Source of the DNA: Undaria pinnatifida
Taxonomy: Eukaryota; Sar; Phaeophyceae; Laminariales; Alariaceae
Length of the DNA: 64,000 bases
NCBI GenBank assembly: GCA_012845835.1
Contig: JABAKD010000027.1
Span: 10,190,790 to 10,254,789, forward strand
Direction of reading: 5' to 3'
The translations under genes were made by a program, and so were the position numbers. The notes below the pieces were generated by a model. It was not told the DNA's origin and ran no database searches. It saw only the letters and a program-made list of their open reading frames with translations. Of the stretch, positions 1-11,626 are shown in pieces. Position 1 is the stretch's first letter; each line of letters begins with the position of its first letter.

Positions 1-403
1 ACGTTCGTCGGTTCCAATACTATACATTTTTATAAACGCCGTTTTCAACCCAACGTGGATACCCGGTCTCCCTTCCCCTAGATAGTACAGCTACCGGGCC
101 TCTTTATTACACACGAGCTCAAGGTCACCCCCAGGGGTTCCCCAGACTCCGTTCCGTGCTGACTCGAGACACCGATCCACCTCTCGGTGTGTTCTAACCA
201 GCCCCACACAATAGAGAACCTGCCAGGGAGCATTTCCCACACCAGAAGAGTTTGCAATTCGCAAACGCCCAATTTTTTAACAGAAGAGAGGGCGCAGTTC
301 TGAAGGGGGTCGGTAAAGATGCTGAAAAAGTGTCGCGTCGTTTCCCGCCCGATGATATCTCTTTACAGTATTCGTATTTGTTTTGGCCTGCACAACAACA
401 CAG
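1..403. other. 5' edge of window, probable intron of the kinase gene
   Basis: No exon with kinase N-lobe features (glycine loop, VAIK lysine) is visible here. The stretch ends in a plausible splice acceptor (AG at 402-403) just before the first recognisable kinase exon, so it is most likely intron. The N-lobe must lie to the left of the window. Confidence 0.5.
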
Positions 404-3400
404 GAGCCCGCGGCGAGATTTTACGCCTCCGAGATAACGTTGGCCATCGCACACATGCACGCCCTGCGTTTCGTGCACCGCGACCTTAAAGCGAGCAACG
501 TTGTCCTGAGCGGGGTCGGGCACGTCAAGCTCGTCGATCTCGGCTGCGCCAAACAGCTCGAGCCGAGGAAGAGGGCGGAGGGAGGGCGTGATGGTGATGA
601 TGACGGTGATGGCGATGATGACCGGGATGGTGATGTCGATGTCGATGGTGGTGGCGATAATGGCCGCGGCCGCGGTGGCAGTACTTCGTGTGAAAGAACG
701 CACACTTACTGTGGAACTCCCCACTGTATGGCCCCCGAGATGGTCTCCCGGCAAGGTCACACGTTGGCCGTGGATTGGTGGTGAGTTCTAACGTTTTGGT
801 CACCATTTTTGTTACTCGGTTAACAAGGTATCATAGCGACTTAAAACACGAGAATTTCGGTGATATCCGCTGTTTAGGAAGGACGCGCAGAGCGGCGCGG
901 GCATCGACGTGTCTCGCATGTGGCGTACGTCTCCCTAACCTTCCCTCCGGGGATATCACCGATCCCAGCAATCAGGGAGATGCTTCGTGTGAATGCCGTA
1001 TCGTCGTTCTTTTTCACTTATTTTCGACGGGTTTTCCTTCAGATATAAATAAAAAAATTACAAAATTAAAAAAGCTCCATAGCCTAGAAACTCGTTTAAA
1101 AACCTCCATGTTTGTAGGACTCTTTTGTTCATCGTCCCTGCCAAACCGTCAGGCTCGCTTCTAACCCCTTCTACTAAATCGTGCGGTGTAGAAGCGTATG
1201 TTCGCCCACCTACAACTAGCTTTCACTTTTTTCGTCACAAATTATTTGTTTATTTTTTTTTTTTTTTTTTCAGTTTCCGAGGCGTCCCCACTTGGGGAGC
1301 TCTACATATATGACCCACCCAAAACACACACCAGATATGATGAATATGAAAGTACGTGTCACCCTGAAAAAAACAATGCCACGGGGCCTAGACCAGTGTA
1401 CGTACAGCGAAGAATGCTGCAAGACAAAGAATGGAATTTTTCTCAGACGATATCAATAGGTTGAAAAAACAGGTCCCGCCTTAATTCACGCAAAATTAAT
1501 TCGGCCCAAAATGCTATCCCTGTGGTAGCAGGCGTCCTAGAACAAGTCGGACAGGGGTCGTGATCTACATTATCTACAGATCATCTGCAGGTTGTCTATA
1601 GGTCATCTACTGATCGTATACAGATCATATACAGATCATATACAGATCATATACAGATCATATATAGAGCATCTGCAGGAAACCGGATAGCTTCCGTTTG
1701 GGATACTGTGCAGGATCTGTATGTATCTGGCTACACTGGCCTCAGCGCGCAAAAACGATCTAGAGGTCGGCCGTCCGATCGATCTTTGCTCAAACATAAA
1801 GTATGATCGGGAACGGGGCTTAATTGCGACAAACACAACTATGGGGCAATTTGCTTTAAAAACGCACGGTACTCTCGCATCGGGAACGGCTTTCCTTGCG
1901 GCGTACTCAAAAGTCCACCGGACAATTTCGTTTTTTTCACATGGTGTTGGCAACGATTTGACAAAACCTAAAAGATACAAGGGCCGAAACAATAGTTGAA
2001 ATGGATACATATCGACACCAGCAATCAATCAAGTGCCACACCCGAGGGGAAAATTTTACATGATAGAGCCAAGATCGGGGCCGTTGTTTGTCGTTTTTTG
2101 CCCACCGATGTTGTACAACAGCCAGTGTTTCAACACCAACGATCCAATTGTCCAATGACCACAATTTATGCGTCGTTCCCCACACAGCCTCCTATAATAG
2201 GATTAAGGCACTGGAATACCATAATACTCCCTTGTATTTATGTGCCATGCCACCTCAGGGCGTTAGGGATACTAATCCACGAGATGCTGAACGGGGAGCC
2301 CCCGTTCGGCTACGGGGGGGACGACCTACCCCACCGTATCGCGGCGGGTTTGCCGAAACAAGAAAACCCGAACGTAGCGGCGCCATGCAGAGATGCTTTT
2401 CATCCCGAGGAACACGTACCGACCGCACAAAGCGATACCGACGGAAGCACTGATGGAGATACCTACGACGGTACTTTTCTGCCAATTGTCAGGTAGGTGT
2501 GGGATGTGCCGAGTAATCTAAAACCCGAAAAAAGGGGACGCTATTTAGAAGGGCGTCTCCTTCTCGGACAGGCCGAGGTACCTACTCTCTGCGACGAGGT
2601 ACCGCGTTCATTTCCAGAGAACCCACGCGGGGACAGTAGCCCTAGGTGTGGGTCTTCGGCTAGTCGTAGTAGTAGCAGAGAGACCTCTCGCTAAATTCGA
2701 AGCATGTGCACGAATTAAGCTACACGGCGCAACAGTACATCACGTTTTCGACGAACGAATGTCATGAGCTCTGCTATGACCGAGTCATTCTACGATACCC
2801 CCCCCCCCCCTCCCCCCCCCCCCAACTTTTCTTTAAGGAAATCGCCGGTTTTGAAACCAGCTCCTGAAATACGGTGCCCATTTGCCACCCGAACGCCATT
2901 GTTCGATATAGTACATTGCAAACAAGAAAACACATGGAGACCTTGACATAATAGCAACCTTCCTCATGTGTGTCGAGCAGCCATGAAACGTTCGTGAAAG
3001 GAAATCGCTGGGTTTTTTTTTAAGGGGGGGCTATCGTAAAATCAGTCGACCACGGGACATTTTCCGCCCACTATATAGTCTAATAGGTGTGGAACCGTAA
3101 TGAAGCATTTTAGTTTTTTTCGCCGAATTTAGGCCGTGGCTTTTCTGTGATACAGCCGTGACTTTTGCAGGTAATAGTAAGATGTATGTGTGTGTGGAAT
3201 TTGACAAGGTAATTCTTCGACGAATAATGAATTTCGTGACCTCTCCTGCATTTCACCACGATTATAATTTTCCCGCCAATTTCTGAGGCGGTGTGCGCGA
3301 AATAAGCGGGGGTACTTTTTCGACGAAAAATGAGTCACGTCTTGACTCTTAAAAGTCCAATGCCGCGGCCGATTTTAATTATGTACTGAGTTATCGAGAT

Positions 3401-6400
3401 AGACTAACCCCCATGATAGGGAATTCAGAATGAAAAAAAAAAAGCATGGCGAACAAGCCGACGATTGCAGCATCTGTCACACGAGGCCGCCGCCGCCGCC
3501 GCCACCGGGGGGGCTGCCGAGTCAGGCGAGGCGGCGCGCTCACGGTCCGAATTGAGATAGCTTGTACTAGTATACGGCACGTGCGCCGCAGGGCACTGAC
3601 CGAAGTGCTTGCTCGCTTGCGCTAGGCAGGCAGGATGTGGTACGATCATCGCACTTCTATTTTTTTTCGGTCTCGATTTTTTCCTGACTTCGACCAAAAA
3701 GGTCAGCAGCTGCGGGATAGTTTGGTCGTGTCGCCCTGCTTCGTCGGCGGGACCCGTGCTAGCAACGCCAACATACTTTTGGTTTATGTAACGGTAAAAG
3801 TGATACTTAAACCTAGTAGGGTTAGGTAGAAGAACAACAAAACATGTTGTTTGCGGATTTTTTTTAAACAAATAGGGCTAGGGTGTAAAGAACAAAACAT
3901 GCTGCCTTCGGACGGAGCTTTTTGGTAGTGCGTCCGTCACAGACCTCCGGCTTCACAAAGGGGGGACTTAGGTTTTTGGTGGCCGCCGCGTACATCAGCA
4001 ACGTTTCGCTTCCCGTTCACAGGCGGCGAAACAGGAAGGATAAAAGAAAAAACCAAACGCGCGTTTGTGTGAGATATGGAGAAAACGCAGTGAGCGCCTA
4101 AACGGCGGAGGTGTCTCTATTAATAGTATATTGTAGGGAGTGGGAACGGTGCTCCGTCTCGAAAGGAATGTGGTGGTCAATGGTAAAATGATTAGGACAC
4201 GCAGCAAATAAGTACCCCCTGCCTCCCCCCCCCCCCATCCCGCCTACCTGGTTGGTAAAAACCCGACGTGTTCCGTCCCGGCATTGTAGGGATGCGAGGG
4301 TCTATGGTCCTAAGAACTACGCCCGTGCAATAAGTGAGTACCCCCTTCCCCCCCCCCCTCCACCGCCTACCTGGTCGGTGAAAACCCGACGTGTTCCGTC
4401 CCCGGATGTTTGGGACGCGAGGGTCTACGGTCCTAACAACTACGCCCATGCACATGCAATAGCTGCGCTGCACCGCCTTCGATCGTGACGTATATGTGGC
4501 TCTTTTTTTGTGTGTCCCACGGGACTCGTTTAAACACAGGCGCTTGCTGGAGATCGATCCCCAGCAGCGGTTGGGGTCTGCCGGCGGTGCGGATCAGGTG
4601 ACGTCCCATCCGTGGTTTGCGGCGGTGGACTGGGCGAGAACGGCGAAGGTGTGTGTGGACGCACGCGTGCTATGAATAGACTGCTTTATGGAAGGATATT
4701 CGATTTACATCGGAAAGGCATCTACGCTATATTGTCGGAGGGCAAAAAAAATAAAAATAATAAACCGGGGTTGTTTTTTTTTTCAGTTTTTTTTTTGTGT
4801 TTCTGGCTCTGACAAGCTGCTGGGGCTCTTCTATCCAATCTAATCTGTGTCCAATATTAACTTTATGCAGAATGTTGTTAATACCGTTTTTTTTTTGTTT
4901 TTAGACACGGTGCCTTTCGTTCTAGAATTTTTTTAGACATGGTGCCTTTCGTTCTAGAATTTTCCACCTCGACCCTGTGACGTGACGTAAATACGCTAGG
5001 GGAAAAACAAAGAAACAATTCCATGGGGGCGCTGCATGTGCTAGCGAAACAAAAACAAAAAACACTAAGCGTTTCTTGTTCGCCTTTCCCAAATAAATAC
5101 TGCCGGAGGTGAATGCTGCCCCCCCCCACACACACACACACCGCATCTAGGCTAGACGTGAATCTCCCCCGTTTCTGGGCTGGATATGGCCGATTTTGTC
5201 AACGATCTGGCTGCACGTTGAGTACAGCCTGTGTAGGTCTGTCGTCTGCTCGATGTAGTGTAAAATGAATACGAGGCCAATACGTGTACGTACGTCCCTG
5301 GTAGTTTCAAGCGAGCAGGCGGGATATGATAGGGGTCGTTCTACGGTCTAGCCCCCCCCCCCAAAAAAAAAAAAAAAACTTCCTAACGAATTTTTTGCTG
5401 GTTTTGAAACCAGACCCCCCCCCCCCCGTATCTCCTGAAAGTCGGTGCCCCTTACCACCCCGCGACGCCATCGTGTTCGATAGTCCTATTTCATTTTTTT
5501 TTGAAAAACAACGCATTTGGGATTTTTTTTTTTTTCTTGTTTCATGTAGCATGCTTCCTGGTATCGAGCAGCCGTGAAACGTTCTCGTTATAAAGAAAGA
5601 CGCTTGTTTACTGTTGGGCGGGGGGGAGCTATCGCCGCATCGCACTCGTCGTCGCTCGCGCAAGAGGCGTTTGAATCGCTGAAGAATGATGACACACCCG
5701 GAGAGTGTGACCGCTTAACAGCACAGCACCGTCAGTGCTACTTATTAAGGTCACGGACGGATGCGGCATGGGAAAGTTTTGGTCCATTATACAAGGCATG
5801 TTTTTTTTTTCTTCTTTTCTGAGTAATCCCACGGCAGAGGGTGTGCCCTTTTTGCGCCAAAAAAAGGTACACCGGGGGGTACGGTTGGGCTCCTCAGTTG
5901 TAGAACTGTATTGGTTGGTGTGATGAATCTTGTGCGAGTTTTTGCTTCGTACACTTTGGTTAGGACTATTAATAGCGCATGATAAAGAAATGTTGGGGTG
6001 GGGTTTGCTCGAACGAGTATATCTTCGAACTTCAGTCATGTTTCGGGTTCTAGGTATAAATTGAGCTGCTCATGTCAGGAGCTCAGAAACTTGGTCAGAA
6101 TCTGAGCTGTGCACCCCTTCCAGCGTGGGATGACTCGGAGGCAGCCAGAAACCACAATCTCTAAAGTTCTAGGAGATAGATGGTGGCCACACAGACGGCC
6201 AAAGAGGAAGGAAAGAAGATAAGCTTCAAAACAATTCCATGCGATGCTTCGAAGCTTGCATGTTTCATGTTTATTATATATCAAAAACGTTCTGAGCGCC
6301 CAAATGTTGGAGGTATATTTTATCAGGCGTAGGAACGGCACTCCGTGTATCGAAAGGGATGCGGGGTCAATGGCCAAACGCCTAAGGCATGTAACACATG

Positions 6401-6747
6401 AGTCCCCCCCCCCCCCCGCCCCGCCCCCCCGCCTGGTTGGGGAAAACCCGACGTGTTCCGTCCCGGCATTGTAGGAATGCGAGGGTCATAGCACTATGGT
6501 CATACGACTACGGCCATGTACAAATTGAATACACCCCCCCCCCCCCCCGCGTCATAGTTGCCTAGGTCACCAGTCTGAATCCCCCGCCTCCCTCTCTCTA
6601 CCCATTTTACGAACGCGGCAGTCTGAAACCGAGCCTCCCGCCTTTCGAAGGGAGCTAGGAGAACTCGATGCCTTGGACGACCAGGCAGCCGGTGCCAAGG
6701 ACGTAAAGGACAGAATAGACCCCGACGGGGTGTTCGACAACTTTTGA
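404..6747 (+). CDS. AGC-family serine/threonine protein kinase, 3' part (exons 404-780, 2259-2492, 4540-4648, 6622-6747)
   Basis: Four exons join in phase to give 281 residues of the kinase C-lobe and C-tail; the N-lobe is outside the window. Visible motifs in order are the catalytic loop HRDLKASNVVL (residues 25-35 of the visible part), the magnesium motif as DLG instead of DFG (45-47), a ~42-residue Asp/Gly-rich insert, the activation segment TYCGTPHCMAPEM, DWWALGILIHEML, then LLEIDPQQRLG, HPWFAAVDW, and a tail ending in VFDNF before the stop. The terminal F-x-x-F resembles the FTEF end of PKA and the WDKDF end of PKG, which places it in the AGC group. Splice borders are GTGAGT at 781, GTAGGT at 2493 and GTGTGT at 4649, with AG acceptors at 2257, 4538 and 6620. 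Exon 2 carries an extra ~40 residues before the LLEIDP block. Catalytic residues look intact, so an active cytosolic kinase is likely; its substrate is unknown. Confidence 0.82.
1560..1675. repeat. short tandem repeat of a GATCAT-containing ~11-bp unit
   Basis: Kinase intron 1 (781-2258) contains a run of degenerate units of the type ATACAGATCAT. The last four or so are nearly identical. The rest of this intron shows nothing recognisable. Confidence 0.7.
2780..3049. mobile_element. foldback MITE, family A, copy 1
   Basis: A ~270-bp non-coding element starts with ATTCTACGATA followed by poly-C and ends with poly-G followed by CTATCGTAAAATCAGTCG, so its ends are inverted repeats. Inside are the family landmarks TTGAAACCAGCTCC, TTGCCACCCGAACGCC, GCAAACAAGAAAA and GAGCAGCCATGAAACG. 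It lies in kinase intron 2. Six further copies occur in the window. Confidence 0.75.
4050..4470 (+). repeat. LINE 3'-end fragment plus two copies of a ~120-bp companion repeat
   Basis: Positions 4050-4200 match the 3' tail of the LINE fragment seen at 30.9-31.5 kb (GAACGGTGCTCCGTCTCGAAAGG, split here for brevity: see GGTGCTCCGTCTCGAAAGG). It is followed by two direct copies (about 4245-4330 and 4365-4450) of a repeat carrying AAAACCCGACGTG and GATGCGAGGGTCTA, each preceded by a C run. The whole sits in kinase intron 2. Confidence 0.65.
4895..4965. repeat. 33-bp tandem duplication
   Basis: The string TTTTTAGACAYGGTGCCTTT followed by CGTTCTAGAATTTT occurs twice back to back with one mismatch. 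It is in kinase intron 3. Confidence 0.7.
5331..5641. mobile_element. foldback MITE, family A, copy 2
   Basis: The landmarks are the same as in copy 1: TTTTGAAACCAGACCCCC, CCACCCCGCGACGCCATCG, GAGCAGCCGTGAAACG. The ends are inverted (TTCTACGGTCTAGCCCCC versus GGGGGGAGCTATCGCCGCA). Long homopolymer tracts interrupt it. It lies in kinase intron 3. Confidence 0.7.
5990..6145. repeat. short dispersed repeat, 'GAGCTCAGAAACTT' family, copy 1
   Basis: The copy contains GGAGCTCAGAAACTTGGTC and GTGGGATGACTC, shared with copies near 44.35-44.6, 47.44-47.79, 47.92-48.13 and 54.76-54.94 kb. It has no coding capacity and its nature is unknown. Confidence 0.6.
6155..6545 (+). repeat. degraded LINE 3' end plus companion repeat
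   Basis: The sequence CTAGGAGATAGATGGTGGCC and CCCAAATGTTGGAGG match the LINE fragment at 31.3-31.5 kb, with a ~90-bp unrelated insertion between them. The companion repeat with AAAACCCGACGTGTTCCG follows, and both are flanked by poly-C runs. It ends about 75 bp before the last kinase exon. Confidence 0.65.
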
Positions 6748-6854
6748 GAAGCCCATTCCGTGAAGCACATTCTGGAGCCTTTCGAACCGTGCAGGAACTC
6801 TGTGAAGCATTTCCGAGCGTTTTTTGAAGCGTTTTATTTGAAGCAACTTTTGAA

Positions 6855-7340
6855 GAATTTTGAATCATTTTGAGGTATTTTGACGCGTTTAGAAGCATTT
6901 TGAGTCATTTTGAAGCATTTTGAAGCAACCCCTTCTTCTTCTTCTTCATGGAAAGCGTCGGGAAAAAACTTGTTCGATCTGTTGACCAAGCCCCTTGATT
7001 CCGGGGGACATAAGCATTTTGAATCATTTTGAGGTATTTTGACGCGTTTAGAAGCATTTTTGAGTCATTTTGAAGCATTTTGAAGCAACCCCTTCTTCTT
7101 CTTCTCCTTCATGGAAAGCGTCGAGAAAAGACTTGTTCGATCTGTTGACCAAGCCCCTTGATTCCGGGGGACATAAGCATTTTGAATCATTTTGAGGTAT
7201 TTTGAAGCGTTTAGAAGCATTTTTGAGTCATTTTGAAGCATTATGAAGCAACCCCTTCTATTCTTCATGGAAAGCGTCGAGAAAAGACTTGTTCGATCTG
7301 TTGACCAAGCTCCTTGATTCCGGGGGACATTTTGAACCCC
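6855..7340. repeat. three tandem copies of a ~160-bp unit rich in GAAGCATTTT
   Basis: Each unit has repeated (A)GAAGCATTTT/GAATCATTTT blocks, a CTT-rich patch, GTTCGATCTGTTGACCAAGC and TTGATTCCGGGGGACAT. Units start near 6859, 7019 and 7181. The array begins about 110 bp after the kinase stop codon, and the block between them (6747-6855) is already made of the same GAAGC motifs, so the 3'UTR appears to be built from this repeat. Confidence 0.8.
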
Positions 7341-8257
7341 CACGTACCGTTTTTTTTTTTGCTTCAATGCAGCGCCAATGATATGCGTCGTGATACGCGT
7401 CTTTGCCGTTTTGTTTTCCCAGTGTCCTATCGGATATCGTGTGTAGGTTGGACCGTTACATATGCATCGGGGGGGGAGAAAGGAAGACAAGACACCCCAG
7501 CGACCACGGCTTTTTTTTTTTGTCCGAAAGGTTACTAAGGGTATGTTCGAAAGGTCACTAAGGGTGAAAGAACTATTTATTACGGTGACGAGTCGAGCTT
7601 AAGAGTAGTTTTAAGTGATATTAAAAGTATATATAGACTATATGAAGACCCCACCGTTTTTTTTTTTTTTCAGATTACTACTGGAATATTTTTTGTCGAA
7701 AAAAAAAGTATTGTTCGATCCGTTGGCATCGCGCTCCGTTGATCGCAACCGGGGTGCTCTCGACGATTTTTGAAAAGCATGTGTTTTTCTTTTTTCTGAA
7801 TGGAAAAGCGTCGAATAGTGTTTACGACTCGTCTCCAGGCGTGTGCGTGGGCTTCACGACGGCGAGGGGGGGGGAGGGGGGGGTTATGGCGGGAGAGAGG
7901 GAGGAGGGGGAAGAGGTGGGGGGCTACGAGAAACAACGCCAGTCAATCTGCCCTCCGGAGGCGGGTATGCTAGCAGATGACGTGTCAATACAACAGTTGT
8001 ATCAGCAGTGCCGAAACATCCCGTTGTCGTGAGCTGTGCACAGACAAGCAAAGAGCTCCCCCAAGCTTTCAAAAGCCAACAGCAGTGTGGGTAGGATTTC
8101 AGGTGTTCTCTATGAATAGCAGTGGCACATGCTACGGAAAACACGCGCACTACTACCTATTTTTTTTCTTGCTCACAAAGAGGCACTTTTCCCCAATTGA
8201 GTAGCACTCTCTCTACCTCGCTAAAAAAGCTGACTGTTTTGAAAGCACGGTTGTACC
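7341..8257. other. non-coding, no recognisable gene
   Basis: Homopolymer tracts, purine-rich strand-biased patches (about 7860-7920) and no supported exon. Short open frames here have no recognisable family and no coding-like composition. Confidence 0.5.
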
Positions 8258-8874
8258 CTTAACGCCATTTCAACTGGAAATTCACTTGAAATTTGTATAG
8301 GGAGGGGTTTGGGGACTCTAAGAGGGGTTAACCCAACAAACCATATTTACAAGAAATCCATAACATAGCCTAGATAGACATCTCGCTAAGCCATGATTTT
8401 TGCCATGAAAAAGGTATAGTCTAATAACACAAAGTAACACTACTCAGCTGCCGTCGTCCCGACTCACGGCCAAACTAAAACCGAGGACGCGTGCTACGTA
8501 CACGATAGGGGCTGCACCAGAGCACACTTTATATTTTGAAAAAAAAAAAAAAAAACAATAAAAATAAAACACTTTTTTGTAATCTGCAAGAATCTGTTAT
8601 TGACGTTGGATCTCAACCCCAAAAAATAGTCCGAAAACTCCAAAAAAAAAACATTTTCTCTTTTTTTGTATCGCGCGCATGCATTTTGACGCATGCTACA
8701 CGAACGATATATCTAGAGAGGGGACGTATCGTTTTTTTTCGTCTCTGAAACGGTTTTATTGGAATGACGGGTTTCCTTAACGCCTTTACAACTGGAAACC
8801 TATTCTGGGGACAAATTTACTTCAAGTTAGTATAGATAGGGAGGGATTTTGGGGCTCTAAAGGGGTTAACCCAA
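8258..8874. repeat. two copies of a small TTAACCCC-ended element (8258-8335 and 8778-8874)
   Basis: Each copy starts near TTAACGCC..AACTGGAAA and ends with GGGGTTAACCC, with GGGAGGG..TTTGGGG in the middle. Related copies are at about 11047-11140 and 17470-17560. The ends are weak inverted repeats of TTAACCCC, so these may be tiny MITEs. Confidence 0.55.
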
Positions 8875-8939
8875 AATCGACGGATTATAAGACAGCCTTC
8901 CCCTCCAAACCTGCGATTTTCTTCAAAACGAACATTTTC

Positions 8940-9165
8940 ATGGCTGCTAGACACGATAGAGAAGGGTGCTGGACTGACTGCTGGGATAAAAAAAAAGCAT
9001 CTTATGTCTCCTCAAACATTTTCATGCTTGAGCGCAAAAGAAAGGTCTATCTTCGAACGATGACGTCGGGGCAACAAGGGGCACCGTATTTTCAGGAGAT
9101 ACGGCCGGGGGGGAACCGGTTTCAAAAAACCGGCGATTTTCGTTGAAGAAAAGTTGGGACCCAGG
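8940..9165 (-). mobile_element. foldback MITE, family A, copy 3 (diverged)
   Basis: In reverse orientation it carries ATGACGTCGGGGCAACAAGG, GGGGAACCGGTTTCAAAAA and CCGGCGATTTTCGTTG, the complements of the family landmarks. The distal end is not clear. Confidence 0.55.
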
Positions 9166-9308
9166 CTACGTAAGGGGGGTCTCCTTTTCGGCCTTTTATA
9201 TCAGTGAATAGGGGTCACTCGCGCGAGTAACCCCTTTGTTACTATGCGATCTTACGTTTTCTTCATGTTTAACATTGACGAAATCAATCCGCAAAGCAAA
9301 GGTGATCT

Positions 9309-9563
9309 AAGCTGAGTCGTTTTACGGTAGCCCCCCCAACGTTTGTTTATCGAAATCGCTGGTTTTGAAACCAGCTCCCGGTTGTTTCTCCTGAAATACG
9401 ATGCCCCTTGCCACCCGGACGTCATCGTTTTACTCCTTTGAAAAAACAAGAAAATATGTTAACACATTTTGTTCATAGCATCCTTCCTCGTGCCGAGCAG
9501 CCATTAAACGTTCGTGAAAGTAAATGGCTGGTTTTGGGGGGGGCTATCGAAGAATCCGTCAGC
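9309..9563. mobile_element. foldback MITE, family A, copy 4
   Basis: The copy runs from GAGTCGTTTTACGGTAGCCC to GGGGGCTATCGAAGAATCCG and has good inverted ends. Inside are AATCGCTGGTTTTGAAACC, CCACCCGGACGTCATCG and GAGCAGCCATTAAACG. This is one of the best preserved members. Confidence 0.75.
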
Positions 9564-10256
9564 TGCGCCAAAACAAGTGCCAAAAACGTTTTATCCGTGG
9601 GGTACAGAGCTACCCGTGCGAGTGGCTGAAACACACCAGTGAAAATGTGGGTACCCCCCCTACCGTAGCCTTGATCTTGGGGGGGCTGCTACACCGTCGA
9701 ACAACTCGCTCGTCTTCAAAATGCTTTCTGAATTTGACGGGGGCTCCTCTTTTAGCCCAAAGTCGTCGGATTTTTTTTCGTCCATTTCGTTTTTTGCCTG
9801 GTTCTCGTCGTGCACTCTTGTGTAGGCCATGGGGATTTTTCGTCTCCGGGGTACCTATCATAGCAGTTTTATTCTCTTCTCCGGATCAGGTTTTGGGGAG
9901 AGAGGTGTTAAGCTCCCAATTTGAGGAAACCTCGGAACCAAAAAAAAAGGTGGTGTGCACCTCTGCTATCGTACGTAGCACGCGTCTTTTTACTAGTTTG
10001 TTTTTGCAACCTTTACATTGCAACATGGGATTGTCCATCTCCCGAGGGTTTTGCTCGTTTTTTTTCCGTTTTTTTTTTCCTTAAAATCAGTTTTTGAACT
10101 GGTGGTGGGGAATGCGTATAGCTCCTGAAAATAGGAGCCCTCCAACGGGCAAAAAAAAAAAAGAGATGCGTGCACCTTTCTCTCGATCACCTCTCTACCG
10201 CGCAGCATGCCTCCGCGGGTCTAGTTCCGAATCTCGTGCATGCAACAAGCGGAGTT

Positions 10257-10760
10257 CCAACGTTATAACGCCTTTTCACTGCTGGAAACCCTTTTTGGGA
10301 AAAAAATATTTAAAAGTTAGGTAACGCCTTCGCTAGCTACTGGAAACCCTTTCGGGGACAACTTAACTTTAAAAGTTAGTTAACGCCTTCACTACTGGAA
10401 ACCCTTTTGGGGGGGGGACAAATTCACTTTAAAAGTTAATTAACGCCTTCACTATCGGAAACCCTTTTGGGGGACCAATTTACTTTAAAAGTTAGTTAAC
10501 GCTTTCACTACTGGAAATCCTTTTGGGGGGGGGACAAATTCACTTAAAAAGTTCGTTAACGCCTTCGCTACTGGAAACCCTTTTACGGGAAAAAAATACA
10601 TAAATTTATAGTCAAGGACGGGGTTCGGGGACAAATTTACTTCAAAAGTTAGTTAACGCCTTCGCTACTGGAAACCCTTTTGGGGGGGAAAAATCACTTA
10701 AACTCAGTATAGAGGGAGGGATTAAAATTGAGGCTCTCCCAAGGGCTTAACTGGGCAAAA
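10257..10760. repeat. tandem array (about 7-8 units of ~60-70 bp) of the GGAAACCC repeat
   Basis: Units follow the pattern TTAACGCCTTCRCTAYTGGAAACCCTTTT, with G run, CAAATTTACTTTAAAAGTTA (written here in parts). They differ mostly in the length of the G tract. The unit is the left part of the small TTAACCCC element found singly elsewhere, so this looks like local amplification of one element end. Confidence 0.8.
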
Positions 10761-11275
10761 ATGTTTTACCGGGGTATAATAGTGGAATCCGCCCCGTGTT
10801 ATAAGCCAGAAAATAAGTGCTACCCCCCAGAAGCAGCAAGACTATTCGTTTATTTATTTTTAATTCAAGGGTAGTGAAGGGAAGGGGGGGGGGGGAGGGG
10901 GGGTACTCCCATTGCCACTACAGCAGTACCAGGTTTGATCCCCTCGCAAGAGGGACTCTCTCCTGTATACCCCACCTCGACGCCAGACGCGTGCTACGAT
11001 AGAGGTACGGCACCACCACTGATTTTCTGATATTCCTTATCGTGGGAGCTTAACCCCTTTACAACTGGAAACCCGTTTTGGGGGACAGCATTACTTGGCT
11101 TTAGTGTAGGGAGGGGTTCGGGGGCTCTAAAGGGGTTACGACCTCTCCCAAAAACTGTATCTCGGAAAAAAAAAGAAAAACAACACTGCTACCAGATGAA
11201 TAATCTCATGGCTTAGGTAACACGACAAGAAGCAGGCAAAACAATGGCCTGTATCCGATTACTCTGGGGTTGAGG

Positions 11276-11626
11276 AGCGCCGTAATTCAGAAAAACATTT
11301 TAGCCAAAAACAGGTACAACTTAATAACTCTATCGTAGCATTAAGGAGCCCAGTTATTCAGAAAACAGTTCAGCCAAAAAAAGGTACACCTTAATAACTC
11401 TATCGTAGCATTAAGGAGCCCCGTTATTTAGAAAACATTTCAGCCAAAAAAAGGTATACTACACCTTAAAACTCTATCGTAGCATAAAGGAGCCCCGTTA
11501 TTCAGAAAACATTTCAGCCAAAAAAAGGTATACCTTGAAACTCTATCGTAGCATAAAGGAGCCCCGTTATTCAGAAAACATTTCAGCCAAAAAAAGGTAT
11601 ACCTTAGTAACTCTATCGTAGCACGC
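11276..11626. repeat. tandem array of five ~70-bp units carrying CTCTATCGTAGCA
   Basis: The unit is AAGGTAYACCTTAAWAACTC, TATCGTAGCATTAAGGAGCC, then CCGTTATTCAGAAAACATTT and CAGCCAAAAA. It is the right-hand end of MITE family B (see 56.9 and 61.9 kb), repeated head to tail. Confidence 0.8.

Noticed and set aside
194-760. 188-codon minus-strand frame opposite the kinase exon
   Set aside because: It is the antisense shadow of the GATGGT repeat and the kinase motifs.
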